From Schaalia sp. ZJ405 (lineage in GTDB: Bacteria; Actinomycetota; Actinomycetes; Actinomycetales; Actinomycetaceae): a stretch of 64,000 nucleotides of DNA. The stretch lies in assembly GCF_011038885.2 (NCBI RefSeq), contig NZ_CP064952.1, positions 62,001 to 126,000 of the forward strand. Direction: 5' to 3'. Below the pieces are notes generated by a model. The model saw only the letters and a program-made list of their open reading frames with translations. It did no database searches and was not told where the DNA came from. Made by a program: the position numbers and the translations under genes. Positions within the stretch are counted from its first letter, which is position 1. Each line of letters opens with the position of its first letter. This document shows, piece after piece, positions 35,882-44,857 of this stretch.

Positions 35882-37003
35882 TTAGTAGGTTTCGTGCCAG
35901 GTTCCGTTGTGGTGGAAGTCGGTCCAGTTAACGCCGGTGCCCCAGTGTTCGATTTGGGTTTGTGCGTTTGCTCGGTGTCTGGTGGTTTCGAACAGGTTGA
36001 TGATCTGTTGGTCGGTGATCGTGGACCTGAGGATGTGGGCTGGTGTGCCGGGATATTCGGTGTGCAGGTAGCACCACCACAAGGCGGTTTTGACTTGGTG
36101 ATCAAGGCTCATCCCCCGATGAACACGCAGCAAGGCCCTCAGTTGGGCGTTAATCCCTCCCTCGATCAGATTCGAGGTCGCTGGGATGGGATCAGCATCG
36201 ACATGGAGTCTGGGGTCAAGATAGGTAAACAGAGTGCCTTTCTTGACCAGCGTGTTCAGCGAGTTCTTCGCCTGGATCAACCGGGCGTGGGTGGGAACCC
36301 ACCGGCCGTTAGGTAGGCGGGTGCGCTGAGCCAGGAACCTGTGATACGTGCTGTTCCAGTCGACCAACTGGCTCATCCATTCCACAGCTTGGGTGAAGGT
36401 GTCGATGTATAGCAAGGATTTAGCGATAGCGTAAAGATCGACCCCTGCCTGGGTGCGAGGCCGGGTCGTGGTCTTACGCTTGACCGCGTTAAAAGCATGA
36501 AACGTGCAGCGTTGAATCCGGGTTCCAGGCCAAGTAGCGGCGACAGCACTGGCGATGCCTTGCCCACCATCACACACGACAACATCAGGCGGGGCAATAC
36601 GAGCCATGAGCCCTTGCCAAGCACGGGTGGTTTCACCCTTGGCCACATACCAGCCCAGCACGTGCGTCTTGGAGCAAGCGATCAGGATCACGAGCTTGTG
36701 GGACAGATAGATCCCGTCAACAAACACCACATGACAAACCTCATCAACCAGTGGAGAAACTGGCCACAAACACCAAAACGGCTCGTTACGCCGCCGCAGT
36801 GTACGAGCCTGTCCACCGTGATCAGCCAGAGTGTACTTACCCGTAACAAAGTCCAAGAACGCTGCGAAATCACGGGCCCGAACGTCACTACTCCGCGACT
36901 GGCTTGCCCTGCACATCCGACACCGAAATCGTGGCCTACCAGCTTGCGTTGAACCCCATTTTTGCGTTACGCCACCACAGATCTTGCATCGAGGATTTCC
37001 CAT
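35882..37003 (-). CDS. IS256-family (IS1249-like) transposase
   Basis: 373 aa. N-terminal zinc-finger (CKICGGVTQKWG then CRMCRASQSR), followed by a DDE core: VFVDGIYL, VVCDGGQGIASAV and the C-terminal E within NLIEGGINAQLR. It has the HAFNAVKR and HRGMSLDHQ blocks typical of IS1249 transposases. No internal stop, so it may be active although the element's right part is split by the IS3. Start at MGNPRCKICGG, with GGGGG just upstream. Confidence 0.88.
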   Translation of the reverse strand: MGNPRCKICGGVTQKWGSTQAGRPRFRCRMCRASQSRSSDVRARDFAAFLDFVTGKYTLADHGGQARTLRRRNEPFWCLWPVSPLVDEVCHVVFVDGIYLSHKLVILIACSKTHVLGWYVAKGETTRAWQGLMARIAPPDVVVCDGGQGIASAVAATWPGTRIQRCTFHAFNAVKRKTTTRPRTQAGVDLYAIAKSLLYIDTFTQAVEWMSQLVDWNSTYHRFLAQRTRLPNGRWVPTHARLIQAKNSLNTLVKKGTLFTYLDPRLHVDADPIPATSNLIEGGINAQLRALLRVHRGMSLDHQVKTALWWCYLHTEYPGTPAHILRSTITDQQIINLFETTRHRANAQTQIEHWGTGVNWTDFHHNGTWHETY

Positions 37004-37158
37004 CCCCCAATCCAAGCCGACTCCAACACCGAATTTGCCCCGTAATATCAATAAAAAACCAGGATAAAACCAACACGAAATGGCCAACCAAAAAGTCAAC
37101 CCAAAACGAGTTCAACACCGACTTTCCCCCGCCATACCAACGAAAAACAACCCAAAAC

Positions 37159-38627
37159 TGGACTGAACCCCTGTGGTTGGACAGTGCTGATGTGAAGGGA
37201 CTGTTATGAGTCAGAGGAGTAAGGAGCGGCGCTTGAAGGTGCTGCGTTTGTATGCCAAAGGGGTTTCTATTAGTGATTGCGCGCGTTTGGCTGGGGTAGC
37301 GTATGAAACTGCGCGTCGTTATTGTCGAGAAGCTGATGTGCATGGTATCGAACACGCGCGAAAAGTCCCGTCGTTTCGTACGTGGCCCATAGAATTGAAA
37401 ACAGAAGTTGGATCACGTTGGCTTGATGGTGAGAGTGCGTCGGACTTAGCTCGCGAGTTTAAGTTGCCTTCAGCTTCGTATCCAGCGTTGTTTGGGCGGT
37501 GGTTGGAGCGTCAACATATGATTGATTATGAACAAAGAGCGCGAGCGGCAGGTGGGCGGGTTGTTCGGGCTCAAAAGGCTGGAATGGGGATTAGCCAGTG
37601 GGGTAAGTGGTTAGCTGAAGTTCGTCAACACATCGAGTCCGCCAAGCAGCAAGCAACTTGTGATGCCAAGCGTCAACAACTTGACGCGTTGCATGTGGAG
37701 ATCTTGGAAAAATCTTGCGCTTTGAGGGAGGAGACTGACACGTGGCAAGCGTTCTTGATCCGCTTGGTCACAACCCTTAAAGCACACCATCGAGTATCAA
37801 GACTTTGTCGGATTGTTGGACTGGCCCGTTCAACGTACTACTGGGCGTTGAAGAATGCCTGTCGGATAGATGCTGATCTAGAGCTAGTCCAAGAAGCATA
37901 TGCCTATGCTCATGGGCGTTATGGGTATCGGCGCCTCACCGACCTGATACGCATTGGTTTTGGGACTCATCAAGGGCGTTGCATGAACCATAAGAAGGTT
38001 GCACGTCTGATGCGCCGTGTCGGGTTACAAGGAGCCCAGCCCAAACGCAAACACTATAGGTCTTTCGCAGGAACACTTGCGTGTATTCCCAACCGTTTAC
38101 AACGCCGCTTTAGTGCCTCAAAGCCTGGGCGATGTCTCGTCACAGACATTACACAGATTAAGTGGGGTGGAACCTGGTACTACCTTTCACCATTGACTGA
38201 TCTGTTCAACAATGAAGTAGTGGCATGGCGTTTGAGTACCTCCCCAGACTCTGCTCTTGTCACAGGGATGGTTCGTGACTACAGCAAAACAAGGAATCTG
38301 CGTGAAACGATCATTCATACCGATCAAGGGCGCCAATACTTTTCTGAAGACTACCGCAAGCTCCTGCAAACCTTAGGTGTACGACAGTCAATGTCTCGGA
38401 AAGGAAACTGTCTGGATAACTCGCCAGCAGAAGCCTTCTTCGCCCGACTAAAAATCGAGCTTGGACTCTCCACAGGCACACGCGCCGGACAAGCAAGTCT
38501 GCGACGAATCATCACCGAATACATCCACTGGTCAAACACCCAACGAATCGTCAGCCGACTACACACCAGCCCACTAAAATACCGACAACAATACGAACTC
38601 GCTGTCTAACAAACAGGGTTCAGTCCA
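37159..38627 (+). mobile_element. IS3-family element, 1.47 kb, nested in the IS1249-like element
   Basis: Terminal repeats TGGACTGAACCC (left, continuing CTGTGGTTGGACAG) and GGGTTCAGTCCA (right) frame one transposase gene. The 3-bp direct repeat AAC on each side (37156-37158 and 38628-38630) is the size produced by IS3 elements and shows a direct insertion into the older element. Confidence 0.88.
37206..38609 (+). CDS. IS3-family transposase (single reading frame)
   Basis: 467 aa. Residues 1-170 hold two helix-turn-helix segments (LKVLRLYAKGVSISDCARLA, ESASDLAREFKLPSASY); residues 200-467 hold the HTH_21 and rve integrase core with LVTDITQIKW (first D), IIHTDQGRQYFSEDY (second D) and NSPAEAFFARLKIE (E). 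Most IS3 members join OrfA and OrfB by frameshifting; here the two parts are in one frame. Intact and flanked by matched ends, so possibly active. Confidence 0.9.
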   Translation: MSQRSKERRLKVLRLYAKGVSISDCARLAGVAYETARRYCREADVHGIEHARKVPSFRTWPIELKTEVGSRWLDGESASDLAREFKLPSASYPALFGRWLERQHMIDYEQRARAAGGRVVRAQKAGMGISQWGKWLAEVRQHIESAKQQATCDAKRQQLDALHVEILEKSCALREETDTWQAFLIRLVTTLKAHHRVSRLCRIVGLARSTYYWALKNACRIDADLELVQEAYAYAHGRYGYRRLTDLIRIGFGTHQGRCMNHKKVARLMRRVGLQGAQPKRKHYRSFAGTLACIPNRLQRRFSASKPGRCLVTDITQIKWGGTWYYLSPLTDLFNNEVVAWRLSTSPDSALVTGMVRDYSKTRNLRETIIHTDQGRQYFSEDYRKLLQTLGVRQSMSRKGNCLDNSPAEAFFARLKIELGLSTGTRAGQASLRRIITEYIHWSNTQRIVSRLHTSPLKYRQQYELAV

Positions 38628-38668
38628 AACCAACACGCTTTGGCCAATAACCCCCTATAGGCAAAATA

Positions 38669-38695
38669 CCGGGCCGCCTTGAAAAGGCGGCCCGG
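38669..38695. terminator. Strong hairpin right of the IS
   Basis: CCGGGCCGCCTT pairs perfectly with AAGGCGGCCCGG around GAA (12-bp stem). It lies 8 bp outside the IS target duplication. 38696-38888 is otherwise featureless up to the serS promoter. Confidence 0.65.
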
Positions 38696-38888
38696 TGGAG
38701 CATTCAGTTCCGCTAACGAGTCGGAACTTACTGAGAATCAGTCAAGGCCTACGTTATCACTTATGCAACGAAGACGCAGCTGTTTCAACGCGAATATGGG
38801 AGAGGGTTCCGGAGCTTGGGTTGCACATGCATTCTGCGTCTTTTGGACCGCGATGGGCAGCAAAGTGCCGCCCTAACGTTTACCCGCT

Positions 38889-38894
38889 TAGAAT
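38889..38894 (+). promoter_or_regulatory. -10 hexamer for leaderless serS
   Basis: TAGAAT followed by 6 nt and then the serS ATG; no Shine-Dalgarno is present. Confidence 0.55.
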
Positions 38895-38900
38895 GGCCTC

Positions 38901-40172
38901 ATGATTGATGTGCGTGCTCTGCGTGAAAACCCCGAACCGGCCCGTGCCTCTCAGCGTGCGCGAGGCGCTGATGAAGGCTTAGTGGATCGGATTATCGAGG
39001 CGGATGCTGCCCGCCGTGAGGCGCTCAAGGAGTTTGAGTCGCTGCGTGCCACCCAAAAAGAGGTGTCGAAGTCTGTGGGGAAGGCTTCGACGGAGGAACG
39101 CCCGGCGATCCTCGCCAAAGCGAAGGAGCTGGCCGAGGAAGTGAAGAAGGCTGAGGCTCGTTCCAACGATCTCAGCGCCGAGGCTGACCGTCTTGCGCGA
39201 TTGCTCCCCAACATCATTGAGGGTGCGCCCACAGGTGGCGAGGAAGACTACGTTGTTCTGCGTCACGAGGGCCCGGCTCCGCGTGATTTTGCGGCGGAGG
39301 GTTTCGAGCCGCAGGATCATCTTGCATTGGGTGAGGGCTTGGATGCGATCGACACGAAGCGCGGCGCGAAGGTGTCGGGCGCGCGTTTCTATTACCTCAA
39401 GGGCTTGGGCGCGCGTTTTGAGCTTGCGTTGATGACGATGGCGATGGATCAGGCGATTGAGAACGGCTTCACTCCGATGATGACGCCGACGCTGGTCACT
39501 CCCGCAGTTATGGGAGGCACGGGCTTCCTCAACGAGCATTCGGATGAGATTTATTATCTGCCTGCCGATGACCTCTATCTCACGGGCACGTCCGAGGTTG
39601 CGCTGGCGGGCTATCACGCAGAGGAGATCCTCGATCTGTCCGGCGGGCCGAAACGCTATCTGGGGTGGTCGACGTGCTATCGCCGTGAAGCGGGGTCTGC
39701 GGGCAAAGACACGCGCGGCATTATTCGTGTCCACCAGTTCAATAAGGCGGAAATGTTTTCCTATGCCCGTCCCGAGGATGCTGCTCAGGAGCATGAGCGT
39801 TTTCTTGCCTGGGAGGAAGAGATGCTCCGCAAGGTTGAGCTTCCCTACCGTGTCATTGATACGGCGGCCGGTGATTTGGGGACGTCCGCGGCGCGTAAGT
39901 TTGATTGTGAGGCGTGGCTTCCCACGCAGAACCGGTGGATGGAGGTGACGTCGACGTCGAATTGCACGACGTTCCAGGCTCGTCGCTTGGGTATCCGTGA
40001 GCGCCGCGATGGTCAGATGCATCCGGTGGCAACGCTGAACGGCACGTTGGCGACGACGCGGTGGATTGTTGCCCTATTCGAGAATCATCAGCAGAAGGAT
40101 GGGTCGGTGCGCGTTCCCGAGGCGATGCGTCCCTACCTGGGTGGGCTTGAGGTCCTTGAGCCAACCCACTGA
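38901..40172 (+). CDS. serS: Seryl-tRNA synthetase
   Basis: 423 aa, full length. N-terminal [20 protein letters not shown] leads into the tRNA-binding coiled coil (about 25-100). The class II core follows: motif 1 near [23 protein letters not shown], motif 2 [22 protein letters not shown] in two pieces, and motif 3 [19 protein letters not shown]. Attaches serine to tRNA-Ser and tRNA-Sec in the cytoplasm. Confidence 0.97.
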   Translation: MIDVRALRENPEPARASQRARGADEGLVDRIIEADAARREALKEFESLRATQKEVSKSVGKASTEERPAILAKAKELAEEVKKAEARSNDLSAEADRLARLLPNIIEGAPTGGEEDYVVLRHEGPAPRDFAAEGFEPQDHLALGEGLDAIDTKRGAKVSGARFYYLKGLGARFELALMTMAMDQAIENGFTPMMTPTLVTPAVMGGTGFLNEHSDEIYYLPADDLYLTGTSEVALAGYHAEEILDLSGGPKRYLGWSTCYRREAGSAGKDTRGIIRVHQFNKAEMFSYARPEDAAQEHERFLAWEEEMLRKVELPYRVIDTAAGDLGTSAARKFDCEAWLPTQNRWMEVTSTSNCTTFQARRLGIRERRDGQMHPVATLNGTLATTRWIVALFENHQQKDGSVRVPEAMRPYLGGLEVLEPTH

Positions 40173-40227
40173 TCCTCTGGGCGCAACTCCTCGCGGGTCT
40201 GCGCCTGCTTCTCAGGTTGCTTCGTTG

Positions 40228-41496
40228 ATGAACGAGGACGAGCGCGCACTTTCGCCTGTGAGTGCCACGGTGCCGCGGGTTGGGTTTCCGGGTCTGAGGG
40301 GTGCTCAGTCTTCGGTCGAGGGTGCCATAGGCCAGTTCTCACCCGGTTCATCTGCGGGGATCCCCTCAGGTGGGGGTGATACCGGAACTGGCGGCGAGGC
40401 TCGCGTCGAAGTGGTTCGACCGTCCGAACGTGAGGACGTCATTATCCGATCAATGACGTCGCCGCCTCCGTCGGGTGAGGCTCCGATTGATTTTGACGTG
40501 CTTGTTGCGCGCGTTCGGGAGGCTCTTCCCACGGATCTTCCTCGGGATCCACGCCGGATCATGGTGGCGTTGGACTTGGATGGGACGATTCTGACGGGTG
40601 AGGGAATTTCCACGCGGGTCCGGGAGACGCTTGATGCGGCGACGGATGCGGGGATCCATGTCGTCATTGCAACGGGTCGTTCTTTGGGTGCCACGATTCC
40701 TGTGCTTGAAGACCTCGATGCGAGGAATATGTCCGTTGTCTGTTCGAATGGGGCGCTTCGCCTGCGCGTTGGCGATGTTGTCGACGAAGCGGTAGTCGGT
40801 CAGGCAGTGCGTGGTGGAACGCTAGGCGCTGCGAGGGATGGGGTCGTTGGTGGAGGTCAGCATCGCCTGGGGATTGACGATGCGCAGACCCGAGGCGCGT
40901 GGGAAAGGCGACTTGGGAGAAACGGCGCGTCCGTCCTCGTTAATGATCCGATGTATTTCGAGCCTGCGACGCTCATTGATCTTCTTGTGGAGGGAATCCC
41001 GGGGCTTCGCGTGGGTGTGGAAACTTTAGGCGGATATGTGTTGTCGGAGGATTTTCCGCCGGGGGAACTCATTGAGGCCCACAGGGTTGTTTCCGTGGAG
41101 GAATTACGCGCGACGCCGGCGATTAAGCTCATTATTCGCCAGCCGGAGCTGACTCGCAGGCAGTTCGATGGTGAACTGACTCGATTGGGTGTGAAGGATT
41201 CGTGGGAGTGTTCGGTGGGGTGGACGTCGTGGGCGGACATTCTCCCCAAGGGTGTAACGAAGGATTCGGGTCTGGAGGTTCTTGCGCAGCAGCTGGGGGT
41301 TCCTCATGAGGGAACGGTTGCTGTGGGGGATGGAACGAATGATATTTCCATGATCCGCTGGGCAAATTTTGGTGTTGTCATGGGTGGTGCGAACGACGAG
41401 GTGCGCGTACACGGCGACCACGTGACGGGTGCGGTTGAGAATGATGGTGCTGGAGCGGTGATTGAGGCGATTCTCCGGCGCAGCGTGTGTATGTGA
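40228..41496 (+). CDS. HAD-superfamily (Cof-type) phosphatase with disordered N-terminus
   Basis: 422 aa from ATG 40228. The catalytic region starts near residue 110 with IMVALDLDGTIL (motif I), then VVIATGRS (motif II), a C2 cap, and VAVGDGTNDISMI (motif IV): a Cof/YidA-like sugar-phosphate or nucleotide phosphatase. The first 100 residues are Gly/Ser/Pro-rich. The start is uncertain: ATG 40228 lies inside a copy of the dispersed motif (ATGAACGAGGACGAG) and has no RBS; ATG 40453 (MTSPPPSGEAPID) would remove the low-complexity part. It follows serS by 55 bp. Confidence 0.75.
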   Translation: MNEDERALSPVSATVPRVGFPGLRGAQSSVEGAIGQFSPGSSAGIPSGGGDTGTGGEARVEVVRPSEREDVIIRSMTSPPPSGEAPIDFDVLVARVREALPTDLPRDPRRIMVALDLDGTILTGEGISTRVRETLDAATDAGIHVVIATGRSLGATIPVLEDLDARNMSVVCSNGALRLRVGDVVDEAVVGQAVRGGTLGAARDGVVGGGQHRLGIDDAQTRGAWERRLGRNGASVLVNDPMYFEPATLIDLLVEGIPGLRVGVETLGGYVLSEDFPPGELIEAHRVVSVEELRATPAIKLIIRQPELTRRQFDGELTRLGVKDSWECSVGWTSWADILPKGVTKDSGLEVLAQQLGVPHEGTVAVGDGTNDISMIRWANFGVVMGGANDEVRVHGDHVTGAVENDGAGAVIEAILRRSVCM

Positions 41497-41562
41497 CGAG
41501 ACCTGGGCGAAGCGAGGGGATGGCAGACCTCTGGGAAGGTCCGCGTTGACGTTGGCGGGGAG

Positions 41563-41940
41563 CTACGTGATGCGGATGTCGTAGGTCTCCCGGTTTCGCA
41601 GCACCGACTCGGTGTTGTCTTGGGCCCAGGTACGCAGTGCATCGAGCGGTGTGATCACCGTGTGCCCAAGGTCAGTTAAAGCGTAGGTTACCTGCGGGGG
41701 GACTCCGGGAATTTCGTCGCGGGAGATGAGCCCGTCGCGTTCGAGCGCACGCAGAGTTTGTGTGAGGACTTTGGGGGTGACTCCACCGACCGCATGGCGC
41801 AGGTCGTTGAAGCGGCGAGGACCTTTGGCGAGGCCGAGAATCCTGCGCACCGGAATACGCGTTTCTCCGTCGCCTCGGCATGATGACGTGCACGCTCGTC
41901 CTCGTTCATCATTAACGAGGACGAGCGGGGTTTGACGCAT
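41563..41940 (-). CDS. HxlR-family regulator with altered N-terminus
   Basis: The C-terminal 80 residues (GPRRFNDLRHAVGGVTPKVL, TQTLRALERDGLISRD, VTYALTDLGHTVITPLDAL) are a clear HxlR winged helix. The N-terminal part is unusual: the conserved Trp before the GPRRF block is missing, and this stretch is encoded across a perfect 14-bp inverted repeat made of two copies of the dispersed motif. Start is unresolved: ATG 41940 has no RBS; GTG 42027 would extend the frame with CHRCGIAACEI. It may be a damaged gene. Divergent from the sugar kinase, so possibly its former regulator. Confidence 0.55.
   Translation of the reverse strand: MRQTPLVLVNDERGRACTSSCRGDGETRIPVRRILGLAKGPRRFNDLRHAVGGVTPKVLTQTLRALERDGLISRDEIPGVPPQVTYALTDLGHTVITPLDALRTWAQDNTESVLRNRETYDIRIT
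41893..41927. repeat. Perfect inverted pair of the dispersed motif
   Basis: CGCTCGTCCTCGTT (41893-41906) is the exact reverse complement of AACGAGGACGAGCG (41914-41927), with a 7-nt loop CATCATT. Each arm is a full copy of the motif; the two copies share the ATCAT flank. Confidence 0.85.
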
Positions 41941-42015
41941 CTTGCGGCGAAGTGTTGCGGACGGATCTTGTGATATTTCGCAGGCCGCGATGCCACAGCG
42001 ATGACACGCATAAGT

Positions 42016-42027
42016 GTGAACGTTCAC
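42016..42027. promoter_or_regulatory. Palindrome in the hxlR-kinase divergent region
   Basis: GTGAACGTTCAC is a perfect 12-bp palindrome, with a further half site GGTGAACG at 42034-42041. It lies 125 bp before the kinase gene and may be an operator. The spacer differs from the GlxR consensus (4 rather than 6), so I do not call it a GlxR site. Confidence 0.4.
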
Positions 42028-42152
42028 CCTTAGGCGGTGAACGCCCGCTCGGATTTCCCAGATGCAACTGAAGATGCCGGTCACGCGGTGTACGGTGGAC
42101 ATAGAAGCGGCAGGGGTGCCGCCAAAGTCGACGACGACACCGTGGAGGACTC

Positions 42153-43748
42153 ATGACTCAGATCGACGTTCGCGCAGCGATCGAATCCGGCGACACCGCG
42201 CTGGGAATCGAATTCGGATCCACTCGAATCAAGGCCGTGCTCATTGGGCCGGATCATCAACCCATTGCTTCGGGTGGTCACTCGTGGGAGAACCAACTTG
42301 TCGATGGTCTGTGGTCCTACACTCTTGACGCCGTTCGCGAGGGACTCCAAGATGCCTACGCCTCGCTGGTTGCCAATATCGTTGAAAAATACGGTGTCAC
42401 ACCGACCACGTACGGCTCGATCGGTGTGTCTGCGATGATGCACGGATACCTCGCATTCGATGCCGAAGGGAAACAACTGGTTCCGTTCCGTACCTGGCGT
42501 AATACCAACACAGCACAGGCGGCGGATGAACTCATTGATACCTTTAAGTTCAACATTCCTCTGCGCTGGTCGATCGCTCACCTCCACCAGTGCGTTCTCG
42601 ACGGCGATGAGCACGTCACGAAGGTCGCATCCATCAACACACTTGCCGGCTGGGTGCATGAACAGCTCACCGGTCGCCACGTCCTGGGCGTTGGTGACGC
42701 TTCCGGTATGTTCCCCATCGATTCGACAACCGGAGATTATGACCAAAGCCGCGTTGCAGCCTACGACGCCCTCGTTGCACACCACGGCTTCTCGTGGGCG
42801 CTCCGTGACCTGCTACCCACGGTGCTCGTGGCCGGAGAAGACGCGGGAACCCTCACGCCCGAAGGTGCATTGCTCCTGGACCCCACGGGAACACTGACAT
42901 CGGGAATCCCGATGTGCCCGCCCGAAGGAGACGCGGGTACGGGCATGGTGGCAACGAACTCCGTCGCTCAGCGCACCGGAAATATCTCGTGCGGCACCTC
43001 TGTGTTCCTCATGGTTGTCCTTGAAAAGGCACTGAAGAATCTCCACACCGAAATCGACATGGTGACAACGCCCGATGGGTCACCCGTCGCGATGGTCCAT
43101 TCGAATAACGGCGCATCCGAGATTGATGCCTGGGTTGAGATGTTCGCAAAGTTTGCCGAGCTTGCGGGCATTGATATGCCCCTGCCAAAGATCTACGACG
43201 CGCTGTACTTCCACGCGATGGAGGGGGCGGCAGATGGCGGTGGCCTGCTGGCCTACAACACGCTGTCAGCCGAACCGCTCATTGGCCTGACGGCAGCGCG
43301 CCCACTGTTCACGCACACCCCAGACGCCGACTTCTCCCTAGCGAATGCGATCCGCGTGCAGCTCATGAGTATCTTCGCAGCCGTCCGCATCGGCGTTGAC
43401 ATTCTCGACTCCGAAGGAGTTGCCCTGGACAAGCTCTTCGCGCACGGAGGTCTCTTCAAGACTCCGGGAGTTGCGCAGAAAATCCTCGCCGATTCCCTTG
43501 GCATCCCCGTGTCGGTTGGCGCGACCGCCGGCGAAGGTGGCGCGTGGGGCATCGCGGTTCTCGCTCGCTACCTCACTGCAAAAGACCAGGGAGAAACTCT
43601 TCCGGACTACCTGACCGCCAAGGTCTTTGCCGAGGCCGAGGCGACGGTTATCGATTCAACACCTGAGGATCATGACGCATACAATCGCTTCCTTGAGCGC
43701 TACCGTCAGGCATTGCCTGCTGTTCAGAGCGCAGGTGAGAATTCCTGA
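42153..43748 (+). CDS. FGGY-family carbohydrate kinase
   Basis: 531 aa. The N-terminal phosphate-1 motif is ALGIEFGSTRIKAVLIGP, and the second domain holds GNISCGTSVFLMVV and the adenosine motif KLFAHGGLFKTPGVAQKILA then ATAGEGGAWGIAVLA. The order and length fit the FGGY group that includes xylulokinase, L-ribulokinase and gluconokinase; substrate cannot be told from sequence. TACGGT at 42091 may be the -10, and GGAGGA precedes the ATG. It is a single gene. Confidence 0.85.
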   Translation: MTQIDVRAAIESGDTALGIEFGSTRIKAVLIGPDHQPIASGGHSWENQLVDGLWSYTLDAVREGLQDAYASLVANIVEKYGVTPTTYGSIGVSAMMHGYLAFDAEGKQLVPFRTWRNTNTAQAADELIDTFKFNIPLRWSIAHLHQCVLDGDEHVTKVASINTLAGWVHEQLTGRHVLGVGDASGMFPIDSTTGDYDQSRVAAYDALVAHHGFSWALRDLLPTVLVAGEDAGTLTPEGALLLDPTGTLTSGIPMCPPEGDAGTGMVATNSVAQRTGNISCGTSVFLMVVLEKALKNLHTEIDMVTTPDGSPVAMVHSNNGASEIDAWVEMFAKFAELAGIDMPLPKIYDALYFHAMEGAADGGGLLAYNTLSAEPLIGLTAARPLFTHTPDADFSLANAIRVQLMSIFAAVRIGVDILDSEGVALDKLFAHGGLFKTPGVAQKILADSLGIPVSVGATAGEGGAWGIAVLARYLTAKDQGETLPDYLTAKVFAEAEATVIDSTPEDHDAYNRFLERYRQALPAVQSAGENS

Positions 43749-43857
43749 ACTGAAAAGAGAGGTGACGCCGGCGCGAGGATCCGCTCGGTGTGAGGCCCTT
43801 CCTCCGATCGTGTTCCACAGTGGGTTCCACGAATCCCGTGAAGAGCCGTAGACCCGC

Positions 43858-43863
43858 TACGAT
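43858..43863 (+). promoter_or_regulatory. -10 hexamer for leaderless DUF5926 gene
   Basis: TACGAT followed by 7 nt and ATG 43871. This supports ATG 43871 rather than ATG 43862, which would lie inside the hexamer. Confidence 0.5.
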
Positions 43864-43870
43864 GGCGCGT

Positions 43871-44752
43871 ATGGGAAAAGCAAGCCGTCGTAAAAAAGTC
43901 ACCGATCCAGCGAAACTCAAGGCCTATCGTGCGCCGATCCCTTTCGTTGCCCGTCCTTTCGAGGGCATGACGAAAGAAGTTGAGCTTGTCGCCATGCGCG
44001 AGATCATCCCCGCGGCCATCATGTCCGCGCGCACAACTCCTGAGCACGGGGGGATCGAATGTGACCTTGTGACGCTCCTTCCGGATGGGCGCGCCGCTAT
44101 GGTTCGCTCAGACGGCCGCGTCCTCGTTGCCTTGCAGACACGCTTTAATTCCGGCGACCTATCCCACGACGTGGGAGCAGCTGTTCTCGCAGCGATCGCC
44201 GCGCAGAAAGCGGGAACCGAAGGAATCGTCGACATCGATGTCCGCGAGCCCTCTGAGCGGCTCCAAGACATCCTCGACCCCGAAGGTTTTGGGGACCTGG
44301 ACATCACCGATGACTTTGGGTTCTGGTTTGACCCGACCGAAGAAATTGACGCGGACACGTGTCGAGCCCTCGAAGAGAACCGCGCCGACATCATCCCAAC
44401 CGAAGCGGTTGCCGACGTTGAGGGCATGTACTGGTGCTCAATGAACCGCAACTTCGTTCGCTACGTCACCGACATCGACGAATCGGCCCTCTTTAACGGC
44501 CTCGCACGTCTTGGAGCTCAAGGAACCGCGAATGTTGGCGAGGGCTCACGTTTCGTTGGAGCATTCCGCGCCCTGGGAATCGCGATTCCCGTATTCGAGC
44601 TCGGCGAGGGAGTCTCAGCCGCAGACGTCGCACCCGAAGCGCAAGCGTTCGCCAAACGCCTCGATGAGGCCCTGGCTCTCACCGATCCTCTCAGTGACGA
44701 CGAACGCCGCATCCGCGCTGGAATGGTGTCCCGCCAGGTGACGATCCGCTAA
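43871..44752 (+). CDS. DUF5926 family protein
   Basis: 293 aa. MGKASRRKKVTDPAKLKAYR at the start and PIPFVARPFEGMTKEVELVA following it are the hallmark of DUF5926, a conserved actinobacterial family of unknown function. Middle: DFGFWFDPTEEIDADT, then MYWCSMNRNFVRYV. No catalytic motif is evident. The basic N-terminus could bind nucleic acid. In many actinobacteria it neighbours a glycosyltransferase, as here. Confidence 0.85.
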   Translation: MGKASRRKKVTDPAKLKAYRAPIPFVARPFEGMTKEVELVAMREIIPAAIMSARTTPEHGGIECDLVTLLPDGRAAMVRSDGRVLVALQTRFNSGDLSHDVGAAVLAAIAAQKAGTEGIVDIDVREPSERLQDILDPEGFGDLDITDDFGFWFDPTEEIDADTCRALEENRADIIPTEAVADVEGMYWCSMNRNFVRYVTDIDESALFNGLARLGAQGTANVGEGSRFVGAFRALGIAIPVFELGEGVSAADVAPEAQAFAKRLDEALALTDPLSDDERRIRAGMVSRQVTIR

Positions 44753-44844
44753 GAGTAACCACCCGATTGCGCAGTTGCGCAAGGGACTGAAAATCCGCCT
44801 CGTCCGATAGGCGTAGCCTACCCACGCTCTTCGGGTAAACCCAC

Positions 44845-44850
44845 TAGGCT
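44845..44850 (+). promoter_or_regulatory. -10 hexamer for leaderless glycosyltransferase gene
   Basis: TAGGCT followed by 7 nt and GTG 44858. It matches the arrangement at 26389. Confidence 0.5.
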
Positions 44851-44857
44851 GTCAGTT

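Larger units (their letters stand above)
35851..38653. mobile_element. IS256-family/IS1249-like element, interrupted by an IS3-family element
   Basis: Left end GGGTTATTGGCCAAAACG (continuing TGTTGGTTTTG) is inverted at the right end, CGCTTTGGCCAATAACCC, with one mismatch in about 28 bp once the nested IS3 is removed. The 8-bp sequence CCTATAGG flanks both ends (35843-35850 and 38654-38661), a direct target duplication of the size usual for IS256-family transposition. The element carries one transposase on the minus strand. Confidence 0.85.

Noticed and set aside
42016..42027. GlxR/CRP site at the palindrome before the sugar kinase
   Set aside because: The half sites TGTGA/TCAC are four bases apart, not six, so it does not fit the GlxR consensus.
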